Assembly: GCF_000485595.1 (NCBI RefSeq)
Contig: NW_014577729.1
Span: forward strand, 97,355-118,684
Source: Priapulus caudatus
Lineage: Eukaryota; Priapulida; Priapulimorpha; Priapulimorphida; Priapulidae
Length of the DNA: 21,330 bases
Reading direction: 5' to 3'
Positions 8,338 through 17,650 of this stretch are shown here, piece by piece. Positions within the stretch are counted from its first letter, which is position 1, and every line of letters begins with the position of its first letter. The notes below the pieces were generated by a model that saw nothing but the letters and a program-made list of their open reading frames with translations, did no database searches and was not told where the DNA came from. The translations under genes and the position numbers were made by a program.

Positions 8338-9334
8338 CAGAACGTATATATGCGGTCTTTGATGACAGCACTGTAATATCAAAACCCACGGCTCTGGGTG
8401 TCATACAAGTGCAAATACGTCTTTGTCCGCAAAAAAAAACGTGTATGTGGGGTACAATTATAGAGGAAAAATCTTACTCCGTTTTTATTCATCGCATATG
8501 CTCCAGTTGAATGCATGTAAATGAGTTATTTGCCTTTGCATGGGCTGTACACATAGATTTCCTACCCGGGCCACCTTTACTGATATTAAACCGCACTGTC
8601 GGAGCGGTGCATAAAGACAGGAGTTAATAACCCTCAGGGTTATATAGACTTGCAAATTAACGCTCGCACGCACGCACGCACGCACGTTTATGTGCACACG
8701 TGCACGCGCGCCCGCGCGCACGCACGCGCACAGTACACACGCATGCCTGGCATCGCCTTTCTCCGTTTCAGAGAAACACAGCACCGCTTATCCATATCTA
8801 TATTCATAACATCAAGCCTAAAATGCATTGTTTTGGGGAAATTTTCAACTACAAATTTAAATTCTAACAAGAGTAAAAAAAATCGAGATTATTTACTCCC
8901 GATTCTACATATGACTGATGAGAATGTACTTATAATGCAAACTGTGCATTGACAAACGACGCAATCCTACTTTATTTAACTTGCCCCGAAATGAAATAGA
9001 ATGAAAACAGCATGTGCGGTGTAAATTCACGCAATATTGCGTGACATAAAATAAATACGCTTGAAAATGCACAATTTCCCACGCCTCTCGTCTTGGCAGC
9101 AAAATCTTCCCACGACACCGGAATTTCGACATCGGGAATGTCCGGTTATCTTCGGTTCTCATCCGAGTGAGGCCATTTCCCGTTTCAACTACCCATTGCT
9201 CCTTAGAGATCTCTTCGTTTTCACGTTTATGTTTGATGGAAACATTCAGTTAACATGTAATTTGAGCTACAAACTGTTGTATAGTGAAAGAAAGTGGCAC
9301 GATCAACTCGATTGCAACGATAGAGCTTGTAAAG
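8338..9334. other. Region upstream of Ras exon 1; promoter/5' UTR not resolved
   Basis: No protein-like frame was recognised. The stretch should contain the Ras 5' UTR and perhaps its promoter, but I see no convincing TATA box or initiator. The only structured part is the CACG-type microsatellite at 8661-8742. Confidence 0.4.
8661..8742. repeat. (CACG)n / CG-CA alternating microsatellite
   Basis: Tandem CACG units are followed by GCGCGCCCGCGCGCACGCAC. Alternating purine-pyrimidine runs of this kind can adopt Z-DNA; this is inference from the pattern. Confidence 0.85.
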
Positions 9335-9365
9335 ATGACAGAGTACAAGCTAGTGGTCGTTGGCG
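9335..9365 (+). CDS. Ras: Ras GTPase, coding exon 1 (codons 1-10 plus one base)
   Basis: The exon encodes MTEYKLVVVG plus the first base of codon 11, then donor GTAGGC. This is the invariant N-terminus (beta-1 strand) of H/K/N-Ras and invertebrate Ras1. The start has A at -3 (AAAGATGA). The intron falls in phase 1 inside codon 11. Human KRAS/HRAS have no intron there, but the 5' part of exon 2 at 14191 completes the codon perfectly (G|CT = Ala). Ras is a membrane-anchored GTP switch upstream of MAPK and PI3K signalling; the C-terminal anchor is outside the window. With only ten residues the call rests on its join to exon 2. Confidence 0.92.
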
Positions 9366-9830
9366 GTAGGCACTGTTCATGTTAAACGATAGAATTTGTG
9401 ACCTAATTTAGTAATTTGCCTGACCCTCTTATCCGTACATAGCCGGGCCGTAGCCAGGGTTGCTTTATTTATGTACTAGTTTATATATAAGTATAATGTC
9501 TAGTCTGCGTATAGAGTTTAATGTTGGTAACTGTGTCTAATAGTATTACTTGGCAAGTCAATTTGTAGAAAAATCAACCCGTTTTGGAATTTTGGGCGTT
9601 GTTGTTTTGACATTGTTTGAACAAGATAGTTTTGATGGTGGTCATTGTGTGAAATATACAGTTTGTGAAAATAACGTAAATATCTGCTTTCAAATTGTGA
9701 ATTTTAAGCTCCATTTCGATTGTGAATGGGTTCGATGTTCACACCCAGCAGATCTTGCTTACATGATAATACATCCAATGTCAATGATCCATGGTGCCAT
9801 CATCGTAGTGTAGTCCTAATTCCTTTTTCT
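9366..9830. other. Start of Ras intron 1; nothing recognised
   Basis: AT-rich intron sequence before the family A element. One open frame is present at 9550-9813 but has no recognisable similarity and no splice context. Confidence 0.5.
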
Positions 9831-9839
9831 GTTATTTAT

Positions 9840-10160
9840 GCTGCCAGGGTCTATGTCTCCCTGGGTACTGCCGGATCGTACCCTGGGTACGGTCCGCTAT
9901 ACCGGAACGTACCCTGGTACTATCAGGAGTCTATCAATATTGATAGACTCCTGGTACTACCCCTATCTAATATGCCGGACCTTACCTCGCCTACTCCACT
10001 AACAAGTCTAGGGAGTCGCCTACGCCTACACCTACTCCCTAACCCTAACCCTAACCCTAACCGTAACCATATCAGATAGTTACCAGGGTACGTTCCAGTA
10101 TACCGGACCGTACCCAGGGTACGTTCCGGCAGTACCCAGGGAGACATAGACCCTATCAGC
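9840..10160 (+). mobile_element. Family A palindromic MITE, longest copy, 321 bp
   Basis: It is flanked by GTTATTTAT at 9831-9839 and 10161-10169 (perfect 9-bp duplication), starts GCTGCCAGGGTCTATGTCTC and ends GAGACATAGACCCTATCAGC. Compared with the 235-bp copy it has an extra block near the left end that repeats the subterminal sequence and contains a perfect palindrome (arms CAGGAGTCTATCAA / TTGATAGACTCCTG, about 9924-9953). The telomere-type tract has three CCCTAA units plus a CCGTAA variant. It lies in Ras intron 1. Confidence 0.9.
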
Positions 10161-10169
10161 GTTATTTAT

Positions 10170-10963
10170 ACTTTATAGCACAGTACCAGCAAGTGATTTA
10201 TAATTTTGTAATAATACATATGATTGTATGGATGAATTGTAATTTTACTAAAATCATGTTTAAGTGATTTTAATCTTCCAAAAAAAAAGCAAATGGGTCA
10301 ACTCCTTTACTTTATTCTTTAATCTTTTTACCTTACTTTATTATTCTTGGTCATGTAATTCTTATTTGTAAGTTTTCTTTTTCTTGCGCCCACCGGAAAC
10401 CACTGAGTAATTGTCAAGGGTGACGGATCGACGTAACCATATATAGATGTAGATGAAGTGGTGTCCACTGTGCCCTCATTGGGGCTGCACTATCTATCCA
10501 TCGCATGCAATTAGTAATACTAGTAGTAGTATTAGTACTATTAGGCTAGTGGTGGCGGTGGCGGTGGCGGTGGTGACTAGTGGTGGTATTGACGGTGGCT
10601 GTTGTTGTTGTTGTTTTCGGTTTCTTTATTTTATACTGGACTCAAGGGTTTAAATCCACATCGGTAGAAACCCACTCCAGGAATCTGGCTTGGTCCAGTT
10701 TTGGCAGGCTGTGATAGTAGTAGTAACTTTTGACAGTAGAAAATGTTTAAAAATAGACCACTTCCTCATTTCAGTTTTTCAAACTGTATCTTGTGTCTAA
10801 ATTATAATTTAAAGATGCTCTTATTCACACACAAAAATATTTTGCATTGGAAGAAGTTTGGGGGTAGAGGTATCGGTAGGTGAGTGTTAAGAGAGGTACA
10901 GTACCATGCATGGCCTCATGTTGTGCATTGAACTTATACAAGTGGATGCATACATGGCAAGGT
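10170..10963. other. Ras intron 1, no gene recognised
   Basis: Contains a GGTGGC-type simple repeat at about 10549-10575 and a short GTT run at about 10600-10615. No coding frame, tRNA or conserved block was recognised. Confidence 0.5.
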
Positions 10964-11383
10964 ATAGAGAACCGAAGTGTGACGTCACGGTGGCATGACA
11001 ACGAACCCACTGGTTCTAAACAATCGATGGCTCTGTAACATTAACTGCGTGTAAATGGCGTTGTGCACACGAGTGTGTGCTGCAGACAGCGGTAAAGCAT
11101 CGGTAGCAAGTCGATCTTGCAACATTGATTTCATCATCAAAATGCCTAGAAAAAAACATATCTGCATACCTTATCAACTTAATTCATCGAAATTGCTTTT
11201 CACTTCCATCCTTTGGAAATCTATAAAAACTGCAATAATGACTCTCAGTCTCAGAATGATGGTTACAATCGGGTACAAAACGCAACACCATTTTCACGCA
11301 GTTAATGTTACGGAGCCAATGATTGTTTAGAACCAGTGGGTTCGTTGTCATTCCACCGTGACGTCATTACTTCGGAGCTCTAT
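10964..11383. mobile_element. 420-bp element with about 100-bp terminal inverted repeats and CRE palindromes
   Basis: The left arm 10964-11065 and right arm 11281-11383 are inverted copies. Shared blocks, reading inward, are ATAGAG, CCGAAGT, GACGTCACGGTGG, ATGACAACGAACCCACTGG, TTCTAAACAAT, GGCTC and GTAACATTAACTGCGTG. The interior shows no coding capacity. Each arm carries the octamer TGACGTCA, the consensus CREB/ATF site. No clear target duplication was found. It lies inside Ras intron 1. Confidence 0.83.
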
Positions 11384-11903
11384 TGTGTGGCACTGGCATG
11401 GGTACAATGTAAAACATTGTTTTTTGTAGAGCTCTGTATGTACCTTCAAAATGTGGCATTGATACATTACTGTCATAATTTCACCTATTGTGCGTCTGGC
11501 AGGATTTAATTTGAAACTGCGTTTTTTGTGTAGCAGCATCACTGTTGGATTTACCTTCCCTCTATGTAAGGTTTTTATACACTCCATGTTGTGCTATGTT
11601 TTTTTTTGGCTGAAGTTTAATGACTGTAACACTACAGCAGTCATGAGTAGGTTAAGGTTGGGGTTAAATGTTAGGGTAATAGGTTATATTTTGTTTATAG
11701 ATCTGTTATTGAGTTCATACTCTACCCCAATGGTTTTGTTCAGAGTTGTGCAGTGACTTAAATGCTAGTTAATGTTGGTTCATGGAGTTTGATAGTGAAA
11801 CAGAGTATTTAACAGCAAACTCGTGAACATTAATTTTAAATTCTGATAGAATATCAAGGAGATTGTCATTCTATTGTTGGCTGGGTTGTTGGGAATACAA
11901 GTT

Positions 11904-11957
<54 letters not shown>

Positions 11958-13190
11958 CTAGTAGTAGTAGTTGTAGTGGTAGATACTTGTAGTGGTAGAT
12001 GTAGTGGTGGTTCTGGGAGTTGTGGTAGTACTGGTAGTGGTCTTGGTAGTAGTGGTAGTACTATTTGGGCTGTTTTGCAGGAGGGGTTAATGTGGAGTCT
12101 TTGAATTGAGGAATTTCTTTAGAAAATGACGACAACGACTTAAGCAGCTAGATTTTATTTGACGACTACGGATTTTAATTAAAATCGGCAAATTTCATGT
12201 AATTAGTATTTCTCACTGTTAGCTTCTTTCCCCTTTGTTTGTTACCCCTTCTATTCCATAGGTTGTTAGTATCTATTTCTCGTTTTCTGCAACGCATTGT
12301 AATTTGCATAATTATATTTCCTATTCAGTCCTTCCTGTAGTACTGTACACAGTCTGTATAGAACATCGACCGTTCAATGTAAATCAATTCTATGAACCCC
12401 CAACTGTTTCAGTATTCGTTTTCCAGATGTTTTTGAAGCACCCATTGTTCTGGTTTAAAATTGATGAGCTGCGGCAGAAAAATACATGAGGAGTTTGAAT
12501 GGTTCATTGTATCTACTAGCTGTGATACTGCAGTTTTAAGTTTATCCGCATGTACTCACTAAAAACAACTGTGTGTGCTAGCCAAGAGCTGTGAACAATT
12601 GAAACATTTTAGCTGCGAGGTTTCTACTGTTTAAATGAAGTATTGTTAACCACGATTTTTTTTTGAAACGCTGACTAATAGGAAGTTTCTTCAGACGAAC
12701 TTTCTTAGTACTTAAGAATGAAATGTAATTTTCTAGTTTGAATCTTAATAATTCCTTAATTTAGTGGTTACTGAAGGATATTTTTACCATTTTGTCGTGA
12801 AAGTGCGCGTGGCGATGGATGTCAAATAATCGTTGCGCTATAATACACGGGTGTAAAGTATTTCATTGCCGCCCGAGTTTATAAAATTGCGATGGTAAAT
12901 TTTGTATGAAATTGTGAAAAATCTCCGGGATGGGAAAACACGATTAAAACAAAAACAAAGTTGAGGTTAGTTTACCTATTTATTCAGTCGACGGCATCGC
13001 TTAATGAAGTTAATCGCATCGATCGGAGAGAGAGAAGTTTCTCTTCGTTTCGTCGAGGGATGCGCGGTTTTAAAATACCTAAAGCAGTTCTAATTCTCTA
13101 ATTGCCTCGCAGCCCTGCTGGCATACACCGGCGCTGCATCCAATTAATGCAGCTAGGGTCCGATTTGCATGGTAGGTATTGGCTCACCCA
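11384..13190. other. Ras intron 1, no gene recognised
   Basis: AT-rich sequence with the TAG microsatellite at 11901-12063 and otherwise nothing that resembles a gene or a known repeat family. Confidence 0.5.
11901..12063. repeat. (TAG)n microsatellite with degenerate continuation
   Basis: An almost pure TAG array runs from about 11904 to 11970 and then decays into TAGTGG/TAGTAC variants. The in-frame polyvaline peptide it could encode is a by-product of the repeat. Confidence 0.92.
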
Positions 13191-13840
13191 ATCGAGTACG
13201 TAACCGCCTACTGAGCTAGTCCCTAGCAACGGTCACGAGACGAGCGCGCCGCACGGAGCGTTTCTTTGCTCTCCGCCGCGGTCGCCGAGCGACGCTCATT
13301 TGTTTCGTTGTTCGGATGCTAGGTCGAGTGTCGTTCATGTGTCGCGTCGGCCTATCAAACCCGCGCCGCGTGGTGTTGACGATTTCGCACGGCAGCGCGC
13401 GCGAAGAGAGAGCTTACGCGTGACGGAAAAAGACCTGCAGATACTCTCTCGGCTTTAGAGGCTCGATAATCCTGCCGTGTCACAATAAGCCGATGCTCAC
13501 TTACGACGCCGGCGCGTCGTACCGCTACCCAGACGCTGCTAAGTTACTTTTTCCGCGTTGCGTTTCCTTTCGGGAGAAGGGATGGGGAAACACCTTTCCT
13601 TTGACGCTACCCGCCGGCTGCCGAGGTTTCCCTGCGATACGCAGACGGCGACGAGACGACGAGGGGCGTTGGCAGCGCCCCCTACCGCCGGCGGAAAAAC
13701 GTCACGGGTCGTCGGTCGGAGCTTGTCGATCACGCACGGCGCGACAGTCGCTCGCAGCGTGGTTCGTAACCCGGGTAACGCTGCGAAGATGCAGACGTGT
13801 CCCGATGGGTTTGTCCTACACGAGTCGACCTCCCCTCTCC
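13190..13840. promoter_or_regulatory. CpG-rich patch in Ras intron 1 (candidate regulatory region)
   Basis: Composition changes sharply from AT-rich intron to GC-rich sequence dense in CG dinucleotides, with blocks such as CGCGCCGCACGGAGCG and GGCAGCGCGCGCGAAGAG. Open frames in this patch on both strands follow from the low stop density of GC-rich DNA and show no recognisable protein. A CpG-rich patch of this size could be a promoter or enhancer, or old insertion material; there is no direct evidence of transcription. Confidence 0.35.
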
Positions 13841-14142
13841 ACTCCCCTTGCCCCCGCCGCCGCCGCGTGTGCCTTGGTGTCGATTGTGTAACGTGCCCCC
13901 TCCATCCTCCTCCCTGCCCCTGCCCGCCCCCCTGCCGCCGCCGCGCGGGTGCCATGGTATCAATTGTGTAACGTGCCCCCTCCATCCTCTTCCCTGCCCC
14001 CTCCCCCTGCCCCCCTGCCGCCGCCGCGCGGGTGCCATGGTATCAATTGTGTAACGTGCCCCCTCCATCCTCTTCCCTGCCCCCTCCCCCTGCCCCCCTA
14101 CCGCCGCCGCGCGGGTGCCATGGTGACGATTGTGTAAGGTGC
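13838..14142 (+). repeat. About 83-bp minisatellite just upstream of Ras exon 2
   Basis: The marker block CRATTGTGTAA recurs at 13881, 13961, 14044 and 14127, giving spacings of 80, 83 and 83 bp. Each unit has a pyrimidine-rich stretch (CCCCCTCCATCCTC, CCCTGCC) and then GCCGCCGCCGCGCGGGTGCC. The array ends about 50 bp before the exon 2 acceptor. Confidence 0.9.
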
Positions 14143-14190
14143 CGACGCCGCAACCCAGTGCGTAACGCGCGTTGTGTTTTCTCGTTGCAG

Positions 14191-14239
14191 CTGGAGGTGT
14201 CGGCAAGAGCGCTCTGACGATACAGCTGATTCAGAACCA
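14191..14239 (+). CDS. Ras: Ras GTPase, coding exon 2 (P-loop and helix 1, codons 11-27)
   Basis: Joined to exon 1 it completes Ala11 and encodes the P-loop GAGGVGKS (residues 10-17), then ALTIQLIQN and the first two bases of codon 27. Gly12, Gly13, Lys16 and Ser17, which bind nucleotide phosphates and Mg2+, are all present, so this is wild type at the hot-spot positions. The acceptor is CTCGTTGCAG and the donor GTAAGC. The sequence is identical to H/K/N-Ras over this span, so it identifies classical Ras rather than Rap, R-Ras or M-Ras. Intron 1 is about 4.8 kb and intron 2 about 1.6 kb. Confidence 0.96.
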
Positions 14240-14886
14240 GTAAGCGCTTCACTCTCTTCTATCTCGGTATCGACGTTAATGTTTTTGGGCGCGCAGAAAT
14301 GATCCGTTTTAAGTGTTTTTTTCGTGAGTGTAACCTCGTACTTCGGTTACTTAGGTGAGGTAGGCAGCGGGTAAGGGAACAGGGTATAAGATGCGCAACG
14401 ACATGAAGCAAACACGAACTAGCGAAGTAACGTACCGCAAGCGACTGTATTGATAGCCATGATAGTACAAGTACAAGACGTAGCGTACAAATGCAACGTG
14501 ACAAGGTAGAACACAGGGAGAGAGAGAGAGTCGAGCTCCCCGTGCCTGAGTGCCGCTCGCCCTATACCCCGGCGATTCCCGTGCCCGCCATCCTGGCATT
14601 ATCTTGTCACCTCTTGGGTTCTCCAGGTTCCCGTTTTGCCGACCCCCGTCTTGCAAGGGCCGCATCTTATGATGTCGCGTGTCACGTATCCTGCTCTCCG
14701 CTCTCTAAGTGACCATTCACTCTAGTCAGTCGTTCGACACCTGTACCACCTGTGGCCCTGCTACCAGATGTCGCCCGCTCTCCGCTCACTCGGCAACGTG
14801 CCTGATTAATGAGCTCGAGCGCAGCATCGCTACATGAGTGTGCGAGATATCTGAAAATTCAGGATTATATTTGAGTTGAAAACCTG
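14240..14886. other. Ras intron 2, nothing recognised
   Basis: Contains a short GAGA run at about 14516-14530 and no recognisable gene or repeat family. Confidence 0.5.
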
Positions 14887-15332
14887 GGGCCCGTTGTCAG
14901 AAACAAAATTAGTCTTAACATTAGTCTTAACACTAACATTTTCTCGTAGACCGTCGACAGCGCATTGTTTTCTATTGTTATGCGCGTATAGCTATAGTCG
15001 GTCGTTCACACGTCCGCTATACGCGTATAGCTATAGCCGGTCGTTCACACGTCCGCTATACGCGTACAGCTATACGAAGTACGTAGGAAACGCACTCATT
15101 TTGTCAGGATAGTGATACGCGTTTCGAACTGAGTATAGCTATACGTGGTCGTTCAGATGAGGGAAATTTATCGCGAGTACGTACGAAACTCTGTTTCGTA
15201 CGCGTACGAATCGTGGATTTTCCTACGTGTGAACGCGCTATAGGAAACAAAGCGCTATCGACGGTCTATGAGAACATGTTAGTGTTAAGACTAATGTACG
15301 TTAAGACTAATTTTGTTTCTGGCAACGGGCCC
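14887..15332. mobile_element. GGGCCC-ended element with long inverted repeats, 446 bp
   Basis: The left end GGGCCCGTTGTCAGAAAC, then AAAATTAGTCTTAACATTAG, TCTTAACACTAAC and CTCGTAGACCGTCGA, is mirrored at the right end, which finishes GTTTCTGGCAACGGGCCC. The inverted arms are about 80 bp. The interior holds 39-bp direct repeats (see next entry) and no coding capacity. The target duplication is not clear. The diverged copy at 6150-6334 shows that this is a repeat family. Confidence 0.88.
14978..15076 (+). repeat. 39-bp direct repeats inside the GGGCCC-ended element
   Basis: Two and a half copies of a unit containing CGCGTATAGCTATAG and CGGTCGTTCACACGTCCGC occur. Each unit is itself partly palindromic (TATACGCGTATA, TAGCTA). 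Confidence 0.85.
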
Positions 15333-15860
15333 TACAAAAATAGCATGATAGATGTGTAATTATTGTGTGTATGTTATGTATATATGCACACAATATATAT
15401 ATAATATTATGTATATATATATTATATGATTTATATATTATATATGATTATTGGGTAGTTGGTTATATAATATATAGTATATATATGTGTGTCAATAATG
15501 TGTGTTGTGGGGCGGGTGCGTGCGTGCGTGCGTGCGGCGGTGCGTGTTGTGTGGAGATATAATGTTGTTGATCAATGTTGTACCCTCTAGTTGGTGGTTT
15601 AATCTATCGTGTGGGCTAAGTTGCTACATAGAGGAATATCTTTTTTGTTTTCACGTTGTAGATCATAAAATTAAAAACGATGTCCAGTTGCTGTAACAAA
15701 TACTCTAGAAGGTGTAGGTGGAGAGCTATAGTAAAACAGGAAGTTTTTTCGAATATAAAAACTCGTATCACCGCTCTACCATTGTGTCACTGTGCCGCCA
15801 CCTCGTTTGCCGACGTAATGTGCGCAAACATAAATTAAATTACTACGTGATCGTGGCTTC
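15333..15860. other. Ras intron 2, AT-rich simple sequence
   Basis: TATA-type low complexity runs from about 15365 to 15490, followed by a GTGCGTGC run at about 15515-15550. No gene was recognised. The polypyrimidine tract and acceptor ATTGTTTTCAG for the third Ras exon start at the right edge. Confidence 0.5.
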
Positions 15861-17650
15861 ATTGTTTTCAGTTTCGTGGACGGAATACGTCGACAATCAG
15901 GTAAGTAGGAGTTGTTGATAAAAAAAACTTTTTAAAAACCCTAGATCCCTGTCGGAAGATGTCAAGTGCCCACCCCTTCACCTCCCACCCGGGTGACTTG
16001 TGAGCAGCACTGCGCATATTTCTCCTCATTTACGGATGGTTGAATTTCGAATCGGAGTAATAAATCGAAAAGAATTTGCTCTAAATCGGAAGTTTTCCGC
16101 GCACCCGTTCCGAGATTGAGCATGTAATATTTAATAAGCCGCGGTTACTATGGATTTTTCCCATCGCTTCTCGAAGCAGCCTGTTCCCGGGAGATGAAAT
16201 TAATAAGCTGACTTGTTTATATATATATAGCATTTATGTCCTTCAGCCTGGTTCCGCAGAGAGCCTGCCTGGATGATAATGATATAAGTCCTCATGTCTT
16301 AAACAATTCTATGTTGCTTCCTGGCTCGGAGCGCTGATGGATTTTGTTTAGTTGGGTATGGTAGTATTGGTTCTTTTCTGTTTTGTTAATTGTATTTTAA
16401 GTCTGTCCTGATGTTTGCCCACATGCTTTTGTGTTTTATATATATTATAGTTTATATTGTTAATTATATATATTTTAAAAAAATTGCCATTCTTTGCTCA
16501 CTTAAAAGTAAGAAACTAACGGTTCTACAATATATCCTCAAAACTCTCACCTGATAAAAATGTTTTTTCGTGGTTAAATGTGCCAAAAATCTAGACGATT
16601 TGGTTTAATTTCTGTTGATCTCAACACTATTCCCCCAGTCTGTTCAGATTACTGGCGTCTCTCTGTTTTTCACCGGCATAATTAGGCAGTGATTAATATA
16701 TTTGAAAGTGTATTGAAAGCTAGTGATTAAAGTAAACCAGAAAACACTAATTGTATTTCATACATTTTATTTTGTTACAAATAGGCACACGAAATGTAGC
16801 TACTTGGATGCGGTGCTAGAAATTTGTGACCGTATCGACTTTAACTATGAGGAATGTAAAAAAAAAAAAAGGCGTTACCAAAATATTTTTGGGTCGCGGC
16901 TATGTTCGTGGTCGCGTCGGAGCACAGCAAACATGATTTTTAAGGATGGCACAGGCCGCGCTTACAAAGACATTTTTTCCCGATCGGCTTTCGCTTTCCA
17001 GAATGCACATTTTCCCTGAGACTACAATGCTTTAGAAGCTTTGCGTCGCGCTACATATGAAATTTTGTCCTTTTCTGCTCGCTCTGTGCAGAATTCTACC
17101 CCTTTTTCTTTGATGATTAACATGAGTATGACTCCTGCGGTCTCTTTTTGTGTCGTGGCTTTCGCGATTATGTCGGATGCCGATCATCGTCAGCTTTCTG
17201 CGGTTCCTAGCCGCGCGGGTGGGTGCTGTTACGTGTGCGTGATCATGTCAGTGTGTGCTGTTCTATTGCGTTATCTCTGGCTTCAACGACGTTCTTCTGT
17301 TCTGCGCCCCCGGGCCGCATATGAAATAACCTCATTGGGGTGTGTGACGTGCGTGCTTCGCCGTCGTGCGTGGAGTGTGGCCGTTATGGCGCGTGCCGTG
17401 TGGTGCGTGGTGCGCTGCGTTGTGGCACGTGGGCGTCTCGATGCTGCAAGTGTGCGTGCGTGCGTTGCGTGCGGCGTGCGTCGTCTTGTTGGGCGTGCGT
17501 GGGCATGTGCGTGTAGTGCGGCGGTGCGGCACGGTGGGCGTGTGCGATTGTGCGTGCGGTGCCGTGGTGCGTGCGTGGGCGTGTGCGTGCGATGGTGCGT
17601 GGTCCGCGGTGGGCGTCGTGCGTGTGTGGCTTTTGTGGCTGAGGTGGCGG
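15860..17650 (+). repeat. Left arm of a giant imperfect palindrome
   Basis: Segments of this arm recur in order, as reverse complement, in 18600-20740. Matching pairs include 15938-15950 with 20594-20603 (CCCTAGATC), 16031-16039 with 20475-20483, 16181-16205 with 20151-20175, 16481-16530 with 19790-19842, 16648-16672 with 19636-19665 (ACTGGCGTCTCTC), 16745-16790 with 19536-19584 (CACTAATTGTATTT), 16927-16945 with 19362-19380 (AGCAAACATGATTTTT) and 17281-17330 with 18968-19020 (CTTCAACGACG). Pair midpoints fall at 18.15-18.26 kb. The last part of the arm is GTGCGTGC-rich. Differences are mostly one-base insertions or deletions. No independent gene is visible; open frames here are incidental. 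Confidence 0.9.
15872..15900 (+). CDS. Ras: Ras GTPase, third coding exon (codons 27-37), frame broken by small indels
   Basis: After ATTGTTTTCAG the sequence reads T TTC GTG GAC, completing His27 in the right phase and giving Phe28-Val29-Asp30. An extra G then shifts the frame; GAATAC (Glu31-Tyr32) follows in the shifted frame. A further stretch appears two bases short before ACAATC (Thr35-Ile36), and one base is missing from codon 37. Donor GTAAGT follows. Exons 1-2 supply 80 coding bases; an intact 31-base exon would end at base 111, the end of codon 37, which is the conserved exon boundary of vertebrate H/K/N-RAS. The switch I region is therefore present but unreadable as given. Because the break lies inside the palindrome arm, read error is more likely than a pseudogene. 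Alternatively, this is a decayed duplicate and the working exon lies elsewhere. Confidence 0.72.

Noticed and set aside
8905-8950. ACTGATGAGAATG as a hammerhead ribozyme core
   Set aside because: The CTGATGA box is present, but no GAAA box with a closing stem II follows.
10535-10660. TAGGCTAGTGG and GGTTTAAATCC as tRNA or SINE A and B boxes
   Set aside because: Spacing is about 100 bp, the cloverleaf cannot be drawn and no second copy was seen.
11874-12104. Open frame encoding a long valine run
   Set aside because: It is the translation of the TAG microsatellite; other frames of the array are equally open or closed by unit phase.
13493-14252. Several overlapping open frames on both strands in the GC-rich patch
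   Set aside because: Proline-rich or Gly/Arg-rich repeats of the 83-bp unit with no recognisable domain; low stop frequency explains them.
14425-14450. TACCGCAAG as the Ras Tyr-Arg-Lys stretch of the exon after codon 37
   Set aside because: No flanking Ras codons on either side, the frame stops after three further codons, and it lies upstream of exon 3.
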